From: Loktanella sp. S4079
GTDB taxonomy: Bacteria > Pseudomonadota > Alphaproteobacteria > Rhodobacterales > Rhodobacteraceae
Reading direction: 5' to 3'
NCBI RefSeq assembly: GCF_000967725.1
Contig: NZ_JXYE01000007.1
Location: forward strand, 1 to 64,000
DNA length: 64,000 nucleotides
The notes under the pieces were generated by a model. The model did not search any database. It saw nothing but the letters and a program-made list of their open reading frames with translations, and was not told the DNA's origin. This document shows, in pieces, positions 26,157 to 34,242 of the stretch (the stretch's first letter is position 1; every line of letters starts with the position of its first letter). The translations under genes and the position numbers were made by a program.

Positions 26157-26761
26157 TCAACGTCGATGTGCAAAGCAAGAGCTACGGCAACACACAGGTT
26201 CTACGTGACATTCACCTGTCACTAGAACGCGGAGACGCACTCGCGATCTTGGGCGCTTCGGGGATCGGCAAAACCACATTGCTACGGATCATCGCTGGCA
26301 TAGATACAAAATATGACGGTGTGATTGAACGCCCCGAAAATATCGGAATTGTTTTCCAAGAGCCAACGTTGCTGCCTTGGCGGTCTGTTTTTGACAACAT
26401 CAAACTGGTCCACCCCAGCCGTACCAATGATGCGATCCACGCCATGCTGCGCGATGTCGGATTGTCGGGCAAGGCCGAGATGTTCCCCGGCCAGCTCTCT
26501 TTGGGGCAGCAACGCCGATTGTCACTGGCACGCGGCTTTGCCGGACAACCCGAGCTACTGATTTTGGACGAACCATTCGTTTCGCTGGACCAAGCAACCG
26601 CTGACGACATGCTGAGCCTGACCAAACGGCTCATCGACAAGACTGAACCGACGACAATTTTCGTCACTCATAACATGGCCGAGGCAGCCACATTAGCCAC
26701 CCAAGTCATGACCCTGCAGGGAGAACCTGCAACATTACACAACGGAGGAGACCCACAATGA
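26153..26761 (+). CDS. NitT/TauT-type ABC transporter ATP-binding protein
   Basis: From ATG 26153 (ATGA overlap with the permease) the 202-residue protein has Walker A GASGIGKTT (about 35-43), the Q-loop VFQEP, Walker B LLILDEPFVSLD and a His switch THNMAEAA. The signature motif reads LSLGQ instead of LSGGQ. The product is shorter than usual for the family (about 250) because the C-terminal tail is missing. It overlaps the next gene by 4 bases. Confidence 0.9.
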   Translation: MINVDVQSKSYGNTQVLRDIHLSLERGDALAILGASGIGKTTLLRIIAGIDTKYDGVIERPENIGIVFQEPTLLPWRSVFDNIKLVHPSRTNDAIHAMLRDVGLSGKAEMFPGQLSLGQQRRLSLARGFAGQPELLILDEPFVSLDQATADDMLSLTKRLIDKTEPTTIFVTHNMAEAATLATQVMTLQGEPATLHNGGDPQ

Positions 26762-27183
26762 AACTCATTTCAATTCTTGCTGCCCTCGCCTTGGCTACGC
26801 CGACTTTTGCGCATGATTTTGGCTTTGCCGGTATTCTATCCAACAACAACAAAGAAGACCTTGAACCGCTGACGCTTTCGGTTGGGAAACCCATCGCCGA
26901 AGCGCCCCTGATGCTGAAATCAGGCACCGCGTATGAAATCGAAATCGAGGCCGACGGCACCGGCGAACTCGCTCTTGAGGGGGCTGGTTTCTTTCGCGCG
27001 ATTTGGATCAATGAGATCGTGATCAACGGGCTAGAGATCCGGCCGCTCGGGATCGATAGCGTCGAGTTCGACGAGGCAGGTACAATGGAGATTGAATTCA
27101 TTGCGATTAAACCCGGCACATATGAACTTCGCCAACCCGGCTCGACCGGCGAAGGGCAGCGCGTTCAAATCGTGATCCAATAA
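26758..27183 (+). CDS. Small exported protein, possibly cupredoxin-like
   Basis: This 141-residue protein has a signal peptide ending TFAHD and a beta-rich remainder: LMLKSGTAYEIEIEADGTGE, then EFDEAGTMEIEFIAIKPGTYELRQPG. The last segment resembles the end of cupredoxin domains (PGTYxF/L), but the metal-binding His-Cys-His-Met set is not visible, so copper binding is doubtful. Its place between the two ABC systems makes it a candidate periplasmic partner of either. Confidence 0.7.
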   Translation: MKLISILAALALATPTFAHDFGFAGILSNNNKEDLEPLTLSVGKPIAEAPLMLKSGTAYEIEIEADGTGELALEGAGFFRAIWINEIVINGLEIRPLGIDSVEFDEAGTMEIEFIAIKPGTYELRQPGSTGEGQRVQIVIQ

Positions 27184-27186
27184 CCT

Positions 27187-27915
27187 ATGCAGCCCCTCAG
27201 CGTACAAAATCTATCCTATCACTACGGCGCCAAAGCCGCGTTAAAAGACGTGAGCTTTGAGCTGAGCACGGGTCGCTTTTGTGCGCTGCTTGGGCCAAAT
27301 GGCGCAGGCAAATCTACGCTGTTTTCGCTTTTGACCAGATTGTTCGTGACCAAACAGGGCCAGATCACAATTGCGGGCCATGACCTCAGCCGTAAACCCC
27401 GCGCCGCGCTGGCCCAGCTTGGTGTCGTGTTTCAACAACAAACGCTCGATCTGGACATGTCTGTGACACAAAATCTACGGTATTTTGCGGCGCTACAGGG
27501 CCTTTCAGGGCGCAGTGCACAACACCGTATTGATGCTGTCCTTGATCGGCTATCGATGCGCGAACGCGCCACCGAAAAGGTCCGCCGTCTGAATGGTGGT
27601 CACCGCCGCCGCATGGAGATTGCCCGTGCCCTGATCCATGAACCCCAAGTTCTCTTGCTTGATGAACCAACTGTTGGGCTGGACAGCGCCACCCGAAAAT
27701 CAATCACCGATCACGTCCATGATCTGGCCGCGGACGGCATGACGGTGCTTTGGGCGACCCACCTCGTGGACGAAATTCACCCCAAAGACGATGTCGTCAT
27801 CTTGCATCAAGGCAAAATACGCAAACAAGATACCGCAAGGGCAATCGCCGGGTCAGGAACGCTGATTGATGCCTTTATGGACATGACCCAACAAACCCCA
27901 GAGCCAAGCCTATGA
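27187..27915 (+). CDS. PQQ-associated ABC transporter ATP-binding protein
   Basis: The 242-residue ATPase has Walker A GPNGAGKST (residues 36-44), Q-loop VFQQQTLD, a signature region RRLNGGHRRRMEIARAL, where the usual LSGGQ is LNGGH, Walker B LLLDEPTVGLD, and a His switch ATHLVDEI. The LNGGHRRR form is characteristic of the ATPase subfamily found with PQQ-dependent alcohol dehydrogenases. It overlaps the permease gene by 4 bases. The pair resembles drug or lipid exporters of the ABC-2 type. Confidence 0.92.
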   Translation: MQPLSVQNLSYHYGAKAALKDVSFELSTGRFCALLGPNGAGKSTLFSLLTRLFVTKQGQITIAGHDLSRKPRAALAQLGVVFQQQTLDLDMSVTQNLRYFAALQGLSGRSAQHRIDAVLDRLSMRERATEKVRRLNGGHRRRMEIARALIHEPQVLLLDEPTVGLDSATRKSITDHVHDLAADGMTVLWATHLVDEIHPKDDVVILHQGKIRKQDTARAIAGSGTLIDAFMDMTQQTPEPSL

Positions 27916-28706
27916 AGCCATACCTTGTCTCTTTACAGGCGATTACCGCACGCGAAGCAATGCGCTTTGTGAACCAGCGCGCACGTTTTTTGGCCGCATT
28001 GGTACGTCCGTTGGTTTGGCTTTTGGTTTTTGCCGCCGGTTTTCGAGCAGCACTGGGTTTGTCGATTATCCCCCCATACCAGACCTACATCACCTACGAG
28101 GTTTATATCGTTCCGGGGCTATGCGGGATGATCCAACTATTTAATGGGATGCAGTCCTCTCTTAGCCTCGTTTACGACCGTGAAATGGGGTCGATGCGCC
28201 TACTATTAACGAGCCCCCTGCCCCGTTGGTGGTTGCTGTTTTGCAAACTCTTGGCAGGCGTTGCTGTCTCCATCCTGCAAGTCTATGCATTTCTGGCCAT
28301 CGCTGCGCTGTTTGGCATTCACCTGCCCTTGATGGGCTATATCTACGTGCTCCCCGCGCTCGTGATCACTGGGCTAATGCTAGGCGCGCTTGGCTTGCTG
28401 ATTTCATCAACAATCAAACAACTCGAGAATTTCGCTGGCGTCATGAATTTCGTGATCTTCCCGATGTTCTTTCTGTCCAGCGCGCTCTACCCACTATGGA
28501 AAATGGCCGAAAGCTCACCACTGCTACGCGATATATGCGCCCTTAACCCATTCAGCCACGCAGTCGAACTCATCCGCTTTGCGCTCTACGAACAGCTCAA
28601 CCTCACGGCCCTGCTCTGGGTCTGCCTTTCATTCGCGGTCTTCCTCGGCGGCAGCCTCATCGGCTATGACCCGGCTTTTGGTGCAAGCCGGCCAAGAAGG
28701 GGCTAA
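27912..28706 (+). CDS. PQQ-associated ABC-2 type permease
   Basis: The 264-residue protein has six predicted transmembrane helices and the ABC-2 permease features LVYDREMGSMRLLLTSPLPR and an EFAGVMNF-like loop (ENFAGVMNFVIFPMFFLSSA). ABC-2 permeases usually export. In PQQ alcohol clusters it is named PedC-like, with the transported compound unknown. It ends the plus-strand operon begun at 22.2 kb; a gene-poor gap of about 350 bases follows. Confidence 0.9.
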   Translation: MKPYLVSLQAITAREAMRFVNQRARFLAALVRPLVWLLVFAAGFRAALGLSIIPPYQTYITYEVYIVPGLCGMIQLFNGMQSSLSLVYDREMGSMRLLLTSPLPRWWLLFCKLLAGVAVSILQVYAFLAIAALFGIHLPLMGYIYVLPALVITGLMLGALGLLISSTIKQLENFAGVMNFVIFPMFFLSSALYPLWKMAESSPLLRDICALNPFSHAVELIRFALYEQLNLTALLWVCLSFAVFLGGSLIGYDPAFGASRPRRG

Positions 28707-29055
28707 GGCATCCTCCAACTATCCTGAGACCATCCATGATTGGCATCGCCCGCACAACGTCTGGCTCAAGCCAGCTACGTGTCCTACACGCGAAAACGCG
28801 GCTGCGCATCAAATCGAACCATCCGCCGTCATGTTCGACGCTTCATACAATTGACACCCGCTTAGTCAGCTAGATCCTACCTGCACCGCGACCATGATCA
28901 AACACGCGAGCGTGCGCATATTGCGCCTACCACGGAGCGCACCATGTATGTCGTTACGTGGAAGGCTGCGCGAGATGACCAATGATAAGCGTCGGTTGGA
29001 AAAGGCAGGCATTCCTTATCCATAACTTAAGTCGCAAGTGCCTGACGATGGCTTC
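28707..29055. other. Gene-free junction between the quinoprotein and polyol clusters
   Basis: No reading frame here has a convincing start, ribosome binding site or recognisable protein. Short open stretches on both strands are scattered and interrupted by stops. It may be decayed sequence at the junction of two functional blocks that belong to different ancestral neighbourhoods. No tRNA or direct repeat was seen. Confidence 0.4.
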
Positions 29056-29511
29056 TCAGACCGCGTGGTATTTCGCATCCACGTCGTTGATGGCTTGCAC
29101 GTTCCCGGTCGAACTACCGGCGGGGTCAAAGCTGGCGGTCAGGAAAGCATCAGCAATGTCTTTGGCCAGTTCGGCCCCGATTACGCGCGCACCCATGGTG
29201 ATGATCTGGGCGTTGTTAGATGTAGCGGCCTTGCCCGCTGAGTAGGTGTCGTGACACTGGGCGGCGCGGATGCCCGGCACCTTATTGGCAGCGAGACACA
29301 CGCCGATGCCCGTACCGCAAACCAGAATGGCACGGTCGAATTCGCCCGCGACCACAGCCGAGCCAACACGATCGGACAGAATGGCGTAAAAGGCGTCGGG
29401 GCCGTCTGGGGTTTCGGAGAGGTTTTCCACCTCATATGTTGTTGAAAGGTACTCTGAGAGAGCTTTGGCAAGGTCTTTACCAGCGCTATCGCCTGCGACT
29501 GCAATTTTCAT
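29056..29511 (-). CDS. eryI: RpiB-family isomerase, probable D-erythrose-4-phosphate isomerase EryI
   Basis: This 151-residue RpiB/LacAB-family isomerase has the catalytic Cys65 in [15 protein letters not shown] and HDTYSA downstream. RpiB interconverts pentose phosphates, but in alphaproteobacterial erythritol clusters the homolog (EryI) makes D-erythrose 4-phosphate. The operon order regulator, TpiA-like, RpiB-like is the rhizobial and Brucella arrangement, and the ery genes lie nearby, which favours EryI over general RpiB. An ordinary RpiB remains possible. Confidence 0.85.
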   Translation of the reverse strand: MKIAVAGDSAGKDLAKALSEYLSTTYEVENLSETPDGPDAFYAILSDRVGSAVVAGEFDRAILVCGTGIGVCLAANKVPGIRAAQCHDTYSAGKAATSNNAQIITMGARVIGAELAKDIADAFLTASFDPAGSSTGNVQAINDVDAKYHAV

Positions 29512-29529
29512 GTTTTATCCTTCCTAGAG

Positions 29530-30294
29530 TTAGATGACGGTTGCGCAGCGGTTAAGGATGTCGAGGTAACCCTCGACGCCCCAAGCCGATCGCCCGATGA
29601 ACAGCCCGTCGATATGCGGACAGCGGATCAGCTCCTCGCAGTTCTCGGGATTTACCGAACCGCCGTAGAGACAGGGTACCTTTCGCCCCAGCACGTCCTG
29701 AGCGACCGCAATGATCTCTGCCTGCCGCGCATCAGCGTAATCTGAGGTTGCGGGGATGCCGTTAACGCCAATGGCCCAAACGGGTTCATAGGCGAGCAAG
29801 ATCGGCGCGGCTCTCTGAGGCTCTGACAGCTTGCCAAGCGCCCCGCGCACCTGCGCCTCAAGCACCTCAGCCGCGCGGCCCGCATTGCGTTCTTCCAGCG
29901 TCTCACCAATACAAATTAGCGGAATAAGACCGTGACGCACGGCAGCTTCGGTTTTCAGGCCGACTGTCTCGTCGGTTTCTCCAAAATGCTCGCGGCGCTC
30001 AGAGTGGCCCAATTCAATAATGTCGAGACTGCAGTCTTTAAGTTGGAGCGGAGAGACTTCGCCCGTCCAAGCCCCTTGGTCGTCCCAATGCATATTCTGT
30101 GCCCCGACAAGAACGTCAGAATCGGCGAGTAGGGATTTGACCTCGCGCACGGCGGTAAAGGAAGGAATCACAAATCGTTGGATCCGCGACGACGGGCTGG
30201 TGGTTGCAGCGAGGGCAGAGGCAAAATCCTGCGCCTCGCTCAATGTCTTGTTCATTTTCCAGCTGGTCCCAACCCAGAAGTCGCGTCGTGTCAT
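29530..30294 (-). CDS. eryH: Triosephosphate isomerase-like, probable tetrulose-4-phosphate isomerase EryH
   Basis: The 254-residue TIM-barrel enzyme keeps the catalytic residues Lys13 (TSWKMNKT), His97 (ELGHSERR) and Glu170 (AYEPVWAIG), plus the phosphate loop YGGSVNPENCEEL. In Brucella and rhizobia this TpiA2/EryH form isomerises D-3-tetrulose 4-phosphate rather than triose phosphates. Its ATG overlaps the DeoR-type regulator (ATGA) and it is followed by eryI. The erythritol assignment comes from context. Confidence 0.85.
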   Translation of the reverse strand: MTRRDFWVGTSWKMNKTLSEAQDFASALAATTSPSSRIQRFVIPSFTAVREVKSLLADSDVLVGAQNMHWDDQGAWTGEVSPLQLKDCSLDIIELGHSERREHFGETDETVGLKTEAAVRHGLIPLICIGETLEERNAGRAAEVLEAQVRGALGKLSEPQRAAPILLAYEPVWAIGVNGIPATSDYADARQAEIIAVAQDVLGRKVPCLYGGSVNPENCEELIRCPHIDGLFIGRSAWGVEGYLDILNRCATVI

Positions 30295-31070
30295 GTGTGT
30301 GTCTCGTGTGATTTTGTGATGGTGAGTGTGATGCCCGCCGCATCAAGCGCCGCTTTGGCCTCGGACGCGGGGGTAGCATCTGTGATGATGTGGTCGAACT
30401 CCGTCAGATCGGCGAGCTGATGCAGCGCGGCCTTGCCAAAACGGGCGTGGTTCACGAGCAAACAAGTTGTCTGCGCCTGATCCATCATCGCCCGTTTGGA
30501 GCGCAGAACGTCATCATCCATGTGATAGACTTTTGTACCCGAGACCGCCGGCGTCGAGATAAAGGCGATATCGGCACGAAGACGCGACAGAGCATCTTCG
30601 GTGACCTTACCCAGGTAGGCGTTGAACTTGCTCGAATAGAGCCCACCAAGCGCCAGAAGGGTAATGCCCGCTTCAGCCTTGAGCGCATCGATAACCGCAC
30701 CATTATTGGTGATTACAGTCAGGGGCCGCTTCGCGGTGCATGCCTTCCCAAGGATCGCAGCAAGCGAACCGTCATTGATCATCACCGTCATTCCCGGCTC
30801 GATCAGCGCGAGTGCGGCGTGGGCCATTGCGGTCTTTTCCGTGGCTCCTTGGCGTTCGCGGAAACGGAAGTCGCTTTCAAAACGGGTTCCCGATTGAATC
30901 GTCGCTCCACCACGGATTTTGCGGAGCAAACCCTCGCTTTCAAGTTCATCGAGATCACGGTGGATCGTCATTTTGGACACAGCAAAGCGCTCCGCCAAGC
31001 TATCGAGCTCAACCTCTCCTTCTGCGACCAGAAGGTCCATAATCGCTTGCTGCCTATCATCGCGTTTCAT
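30291..31070 (-). CDS. DeoR-family transcriptional regulator of the eryH-eryI operon
   Basis: The ATG at 31070 is preceded by AAGGAGCG; an upstream ATG exists at 31085. The 259-residue protein has an N-terminal DeoR helix-turn-helix (RQQAIMDLLVAEGEVELDSL and VSKMTIHRDLDELE) and a sugar-phosphate-binding DeoRC half (about 75-235, with TVMINDGSLAAILGKAC and ITNNGAVIDAL). Such proteins are repressors released by a phosphorylated sugar. It is divergent from the tkt operon, and the 31071-31194 gap contains two inverted repeats that are likely operators. The inducer may be a tetrulose or erythrose phosphate. Confidence 0.88.
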   Translation of the reverse strand: MKRDDRQQAIMDLLVAEGEVELDSLAERFAVSKMTIHRDLDELESEGLLRKIRGGATIQSGTRFESDFRFRERQGATEKTAMAHAALALIEPGMTVMINDGSLAAILGKACTAKRPLTVITNNGAVIDALKAEAGITLLALGGLYSSKFNAYLGKVTEDALSRLRADIAFISTPAVSGTKVYHMDDDVLRSKRAMMDQAQTTCLLVNHARFGKAALHQLADLTEFDHIITDATPASEAKAALDAAGITLTITKSHETHT

Positions 31071-31194
31071 ATCGCGCTCCTTCATTCATAACATTTCACA
31101 TCACATAAATCTCGTCAATAATGTTAATTTGAGATTTTATATTGTGATAACTCAGGCCTCCCGTTATCACTACCGCAAACTGGAGGAGGACAGA
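31071..31194. promoter_or_regulatory. Divergent promoter region with two inverted repeats
   Basis: GTGATAAC (31144-31151) and GTTATCAC (31163-31170) are perfect 8-base arms spaced by 11, a typical dimer-binding operator layout. A second pair, AAATCTC (31107-31113) and GAGATTT (31131-31137), lies closer to the regulator gene. GGAGGAGG (31182-31189) is the ribosome binding site of the transketolase gene. Confidence 0.65.
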
Positions 31195-33222
31195 ATGACC
31201 ATTGATTCGAGTGTTTCACTGATATCCAAGGCCCGCGCCCGTGATCCCCAAGGCTTTGATCTGGCCAACTGCATACGCGCCCTTTCGATTGACGCCATTG
31301 AGGCGGCCAAATCCGGCCACCCCGGAGCGCCGATGGGTATGGCAGATGCTGCTGTCGCACTATTTGCCGATCACCTGAAGTTTGACGCGTCCACCCCAGA
31401 TTGGGCTGACCGTGATCGCGTAGTATTGTCCAATGGTCACGCCTCCATGCTGCTTTACTCACTGCTGCACCTGACGGGCTATGCGGACATGACGCTCGAC
31501 CAGATTCGTAACTTCCGCCAACTCGGCGCGAAAACGGCGGGGCACCCCGAGTTCGGCCATGCTAAAGGGATCGAAACGACCACAGGTCCATTGGGTCAAG
31601 GCATTGCCACAGCAGTCGGCATGGCTATGGCCGAACGGGCGTTGGCCGCCGAATTCGGCGACGAACTGGTCGATCATTACACGTATGTGTTCCTTGGTGA
31701 TGGGTGTCTGCAGGAGGGGATCGGACAAGAGGCGATTTCGCTCGCTGGCCATCTCGGTCTCGGCAAGCTGATCGTTCTGTATGATGACAACCAGATCACC
31801 ATTGATGGTCCGACCTCTGTATCCTTTTCAGAAGATGTACCCGCGCGCCTAAAGGCATGCGGTTGGCATGTAGTAAGCTGTGATGGCCATGACATTTCAG
31901 CCGTATCTGAAGCAATTTCGCAAGGTAAGCAGGAGACCGCGAAGCCCACGCTGATCGCTATGAAAACCACTATCGGCTTCGGCTCTCCTAACAAGGCAGG
32001 CAAATCGTCGTCTCACGGCTCTCCGCTCGGCACCGAGGAGGCCGCAGCAACCAAGGCAGCATTGGGCTGGACGCAAGCCCCATTTGAAATACCCTCCGAC
32101 CTTGCCTTAAAATGGAAGGAAATCGGAGCGCGAGGCGCTGAGGCACGTGCGGCGTGGGAAGGTCGTCTGGATACCTCCGCGCAAAAGGCCGAGTTTGAGC
32201 GCCGTATGAGTGGCGCATTGCCGGCAGCGTATGACGCAGCGGTCAAGGCTGCCCGCGCCGCTCTCTTTGCAGATCCGAAAAAGGTTGCTACCCGCAAAGC
32301 GAGTCAAATGGCGCTTGACGCGCTGGCCCCCACCTTGCCCGAGTTGATCGGCGGCTCCGCTGACTTGACGGGGTCGAATCTGACCCGCGTGCCAGCGGTC
32401 GACAGCCAGTTCTCTGCCAAAAGCGGCGGACGATATGTGGGCTATGGCGTGCGCGAGTTCGGCATGGCTGCAGCGATGAACGGGATGAATACGCACGGCG
32501 GCTTGAAGCCATATGGCGGCACCTTCCTCGTCTTCTCCGACTACGCCCGCAACGCGATCCGGCTATCGGCACTCATGGGGGTCGGAACGATATATGTTAT
32601 GACACACGATTCCATCGGCCTGGGCGAGGACGGCCCGACCCACCAGCCAGTCGAGCACCTGGCCTCGCTTCGGGCAATTCCAAACCTACATACCTTCCGC
32701 CCCGCTGATACGGTAGAAACACTGGAGTGTTGGGATATTGCACTCCGCGCCGCGACAAAGCCCTCGCTGCTCGCGCTCTCGCGTCAAGGGGTGCCACAAC
32801 TGCGCCTTGACGAGACGGGTGAAAACTTGTCGGCCAAGGGCGCCTATGTGATCCGCAGCTTCGGCGAGACCCGCGATGTGACAGTCTTGTCCACGGGCAC
32901 CGAAGTAAGCCTCTGCGTCGAAGCCGCAGAGGAACTTGCAGCAGAGGGTCTTGGCGTAGCCGTTGTCTCCATGCCCTCATGGGAATTGTTCGAGGCACAA
33001 TTGCCCGAGTATCGTGCCGAGGTGCTCGGCACCGCACCGCGCATCGCGGTCGAGGCCGCAAGCAAGTTCGGCTGGACCCGCTATGTCGACAGTGAAGACG
33101 ATGTGATCGGCATGAATGGCTTCGGCGCCTCTGGCCCTGCCGAGGAACTGTATGAAACATTCGGAATCACGCGAGAGGCCATCGTTTCCAAGGCGCATAG
33201 CGCCGCAAAGCGACAAGGCTGA
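31195..33222 (+). CDS. tkt: Transketolase
   Basis: The ATG at 31195 has a GGAGGAGG site upstream and gives 675 residues; a longer in-frame reading to 30919 would cross the promoter. The thiamine diphosphate motif GDGCLQEGIGQEA through NQIT is near residues 154-185. The N-terminal GHPGAPMGMADA, central transketolase-like pyrimidine domain and C-terminal domain are in the usual order. It links erythrose 4-phosphate, sedoheptulose 7-phosphate and pentose phosphates to fructose 6-phosphate and glyceraldehyde 3-phosphate. Located in the polyol cluster with fbp and fba, it is probably a dedicated copy, CbbT-like. Confidence 0.96.
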   Translation: MTIDSSVSLISKARARDPQGFDLANCIRALSIDAIEAAKSGHPGAPMGMADAAVALFADHLKFDASTPDWADRDRVVLSNGHASMLLYSLLHLTGYADMTLDQIRNFRQLGAKTAGHPEFGHAKGIETTTGPLGQGIATAVGMAMAERALAAEFGDELVDHYTYVFLGDGCLQEGIGQEAISLAGHLGLGKLIVLYDDNQITIDGPTSVSFSEDVPARLKACGWHVVSCDGHDISAVSEAISQGKQETAKPTLIAMKTTIGFGSPNKAGKSSSHGSPLGTEEAAATKAALGWTQAPFEIPSDLALKWKEIGARGAEARAAWEGRLDTSAQKAEFERRMSGALPAAYDAAVKAARAALFADPKKVATRKASQMALDALAPTLPELIGGSADLTGSNLTRVPAVDSQFSAKSGGRYVGYGVREFGMAAAMNGMNTHGGLKPYGGTFLVFSDYARNAIRLSALMGVGTIYVMTHDSIGLGEDGPTHQPVEHLASLRAIPNLHTFRPADTVETLECWDIALRAATKPSLLALSRQGVPQLRLDETGENLSAKGAYVIRSFGETRDVTVLSTGTEVSLCVEAAEELAAEGLGVAVVSMPSWELFEAQLPEYRAEVLGTAPRIAVEAASKFGWTRYVDSEDDVIGMNGFGASGPAEELYETFGITREAIVSKAHSAAKRQG

Positions 33223-33225
33223 GCT

Positions 33226-34233
33226 ATGGACCACTTAGCAATGCCACTAAAAAACGACGGCGCGATAACTGCGCCGTCGCTTGCAGAATACATAGATGCT
33301 GCTGTGGCACGTGGCGCCGTTGAACAAGAGTTGGCCGACCTAATTATGGTCTTTGCGCAAGGTTCGATCCCGATTGCGGCGCGATTGGCACAAGGACATC
33401 TGACAGGCGATCCCACCGCAAAAATCGGGAAAAACACCTCGGGCGATGCCCAAAAGGCACTCGATTGGGGCGCGCATGAGCACTACCTCACAGCCTTTGA
33501 AACTGTCTCGGTAGCGCATGTGCTCTCCGAGGAGGAGGAAGAAGTCCTGATCATGGACCCCGCTGCGCTCTATGACGTGGCTATGGACCCAATCGACGGA
33601 TCGGGTAGCATCGGCATCGGAGCTCCGCTCGGTGCCCTTTTCGGCGTCTTTCCCAACAGTGGCACCTTTCTACGCCAAGGAACGGAGATGATCGCGGCAG
33701 CCTATGTGTCTTTCGGCCATAGCCTCGATTTTGGGTTCAGCTTCGGCAGTGGCGTCGTGATTGCAACCTATGATGCGGCAACGGAGCAGTTCTATATCGC
33801 GGATGAAGGCGTGACGCTCCAGCCTCAGACAAGCACAATCGCCTTCAATGCTTCCAACACACGGCGCTGGCCACAAGGGCTACAAACCTATGTGGCCGAT
33901 CTGCTGGACGGCAAAGAAGGGCCGCGAACGCGTGATTTCAACATGCGTTGGATCGCCGCGGCTGTGGGCGATCTGCACCGTATTCTGCGCCGTGGCGGGT
34001 TGTTCATGTATCCCGCCGACTCGCGCCCGGGCTATCAGGACGGCTTTCTCAGGCTCACCTATGAGGCCTTTCCGATCGCCTATCTCATTGAGCAGGCAGG
34101 AGGTCGAGCGAGCAACGGATACGCCCGGATCCTGCAACTTACCCCGAGCGAGAACCATTCCCGCGTGCCGCTATTTTTTGGCAGCGTCAATGAGATGGAC
34201 ACGCTCGAAAGTTACCTGAATTCAAAAATATAG
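33226..34233 (+). CDS. fbp: Class I fructose-1,6-bisphosphatase (CbbF-like)
   Basis: The 335-residue enzyme shows the class I FBPase metal sites SEEEEE (101-106) and DPIDGS (121-126), where many family members have DPLDGSSNID. Further family segments are WIAAAVGDLHRILRRGGLFM, YPADSR and RLTYEAFPIAYLIEQAGGRA. Class I enzymes hydrolyse fructose 1,6-bisphosphate, and CbbF forms also sedoheptulose 1,7-bisphosphate. The gene starts 3 bases after tkt and precedes fba by 9, so the trio forms one operon. Substrate range is not readable from sequence. Confidence 0.92.
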   Translation: MDHLAMPLKNDGAITAPSLAEYIDAAVARGAVEQELADLIMVFAQGSIPIAARLAQGHLTGDPTAKIGKNTSGDAQKALDWGAHEHYLTAFETVSVAHVLSEEEEEVLIMDPAALYDVAMDPIDGSGSIGIGAPLGALFGVFPNSGTFLRQGTEMIAAAYVSFGHSLDFGFSFGSGVVIATYDAATEQFYIADEGVTLQPQTSTIAFNASNTRRWPQGLQTYVADLLDGKEGPRTRDFNMRWIAAAVGDLHRILRRGGLFMYPADSRPGYQDGFLRLTYEAFPIAYLIEQAGGRASNGYARILQLTPSENHSRVPLFFGSVNEMDTLESYLNSKI

Positions 34234-34242
34234 GAGACCCTA

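Noticed and set aside
26758..27183. Copper-binding cupredoxin call for the small exported protein
   Set aside because: The His, Cys, His and Met ligand set could not be found; only a general beta-rich ending resembles cupredoxins.
30390..31091. 233-codon plus-strand frame opposite the DeoR-family gene
   Set aside because: The minus-strand gene has strong domain evidence and a good start site; this frame is its antisense.
30919..31194. N-terminal extension of the transketolase
   Set aside because: It crosses the regulator's start and the operator palindromes; the ATG at 31195 has a strong ribosome binding site.
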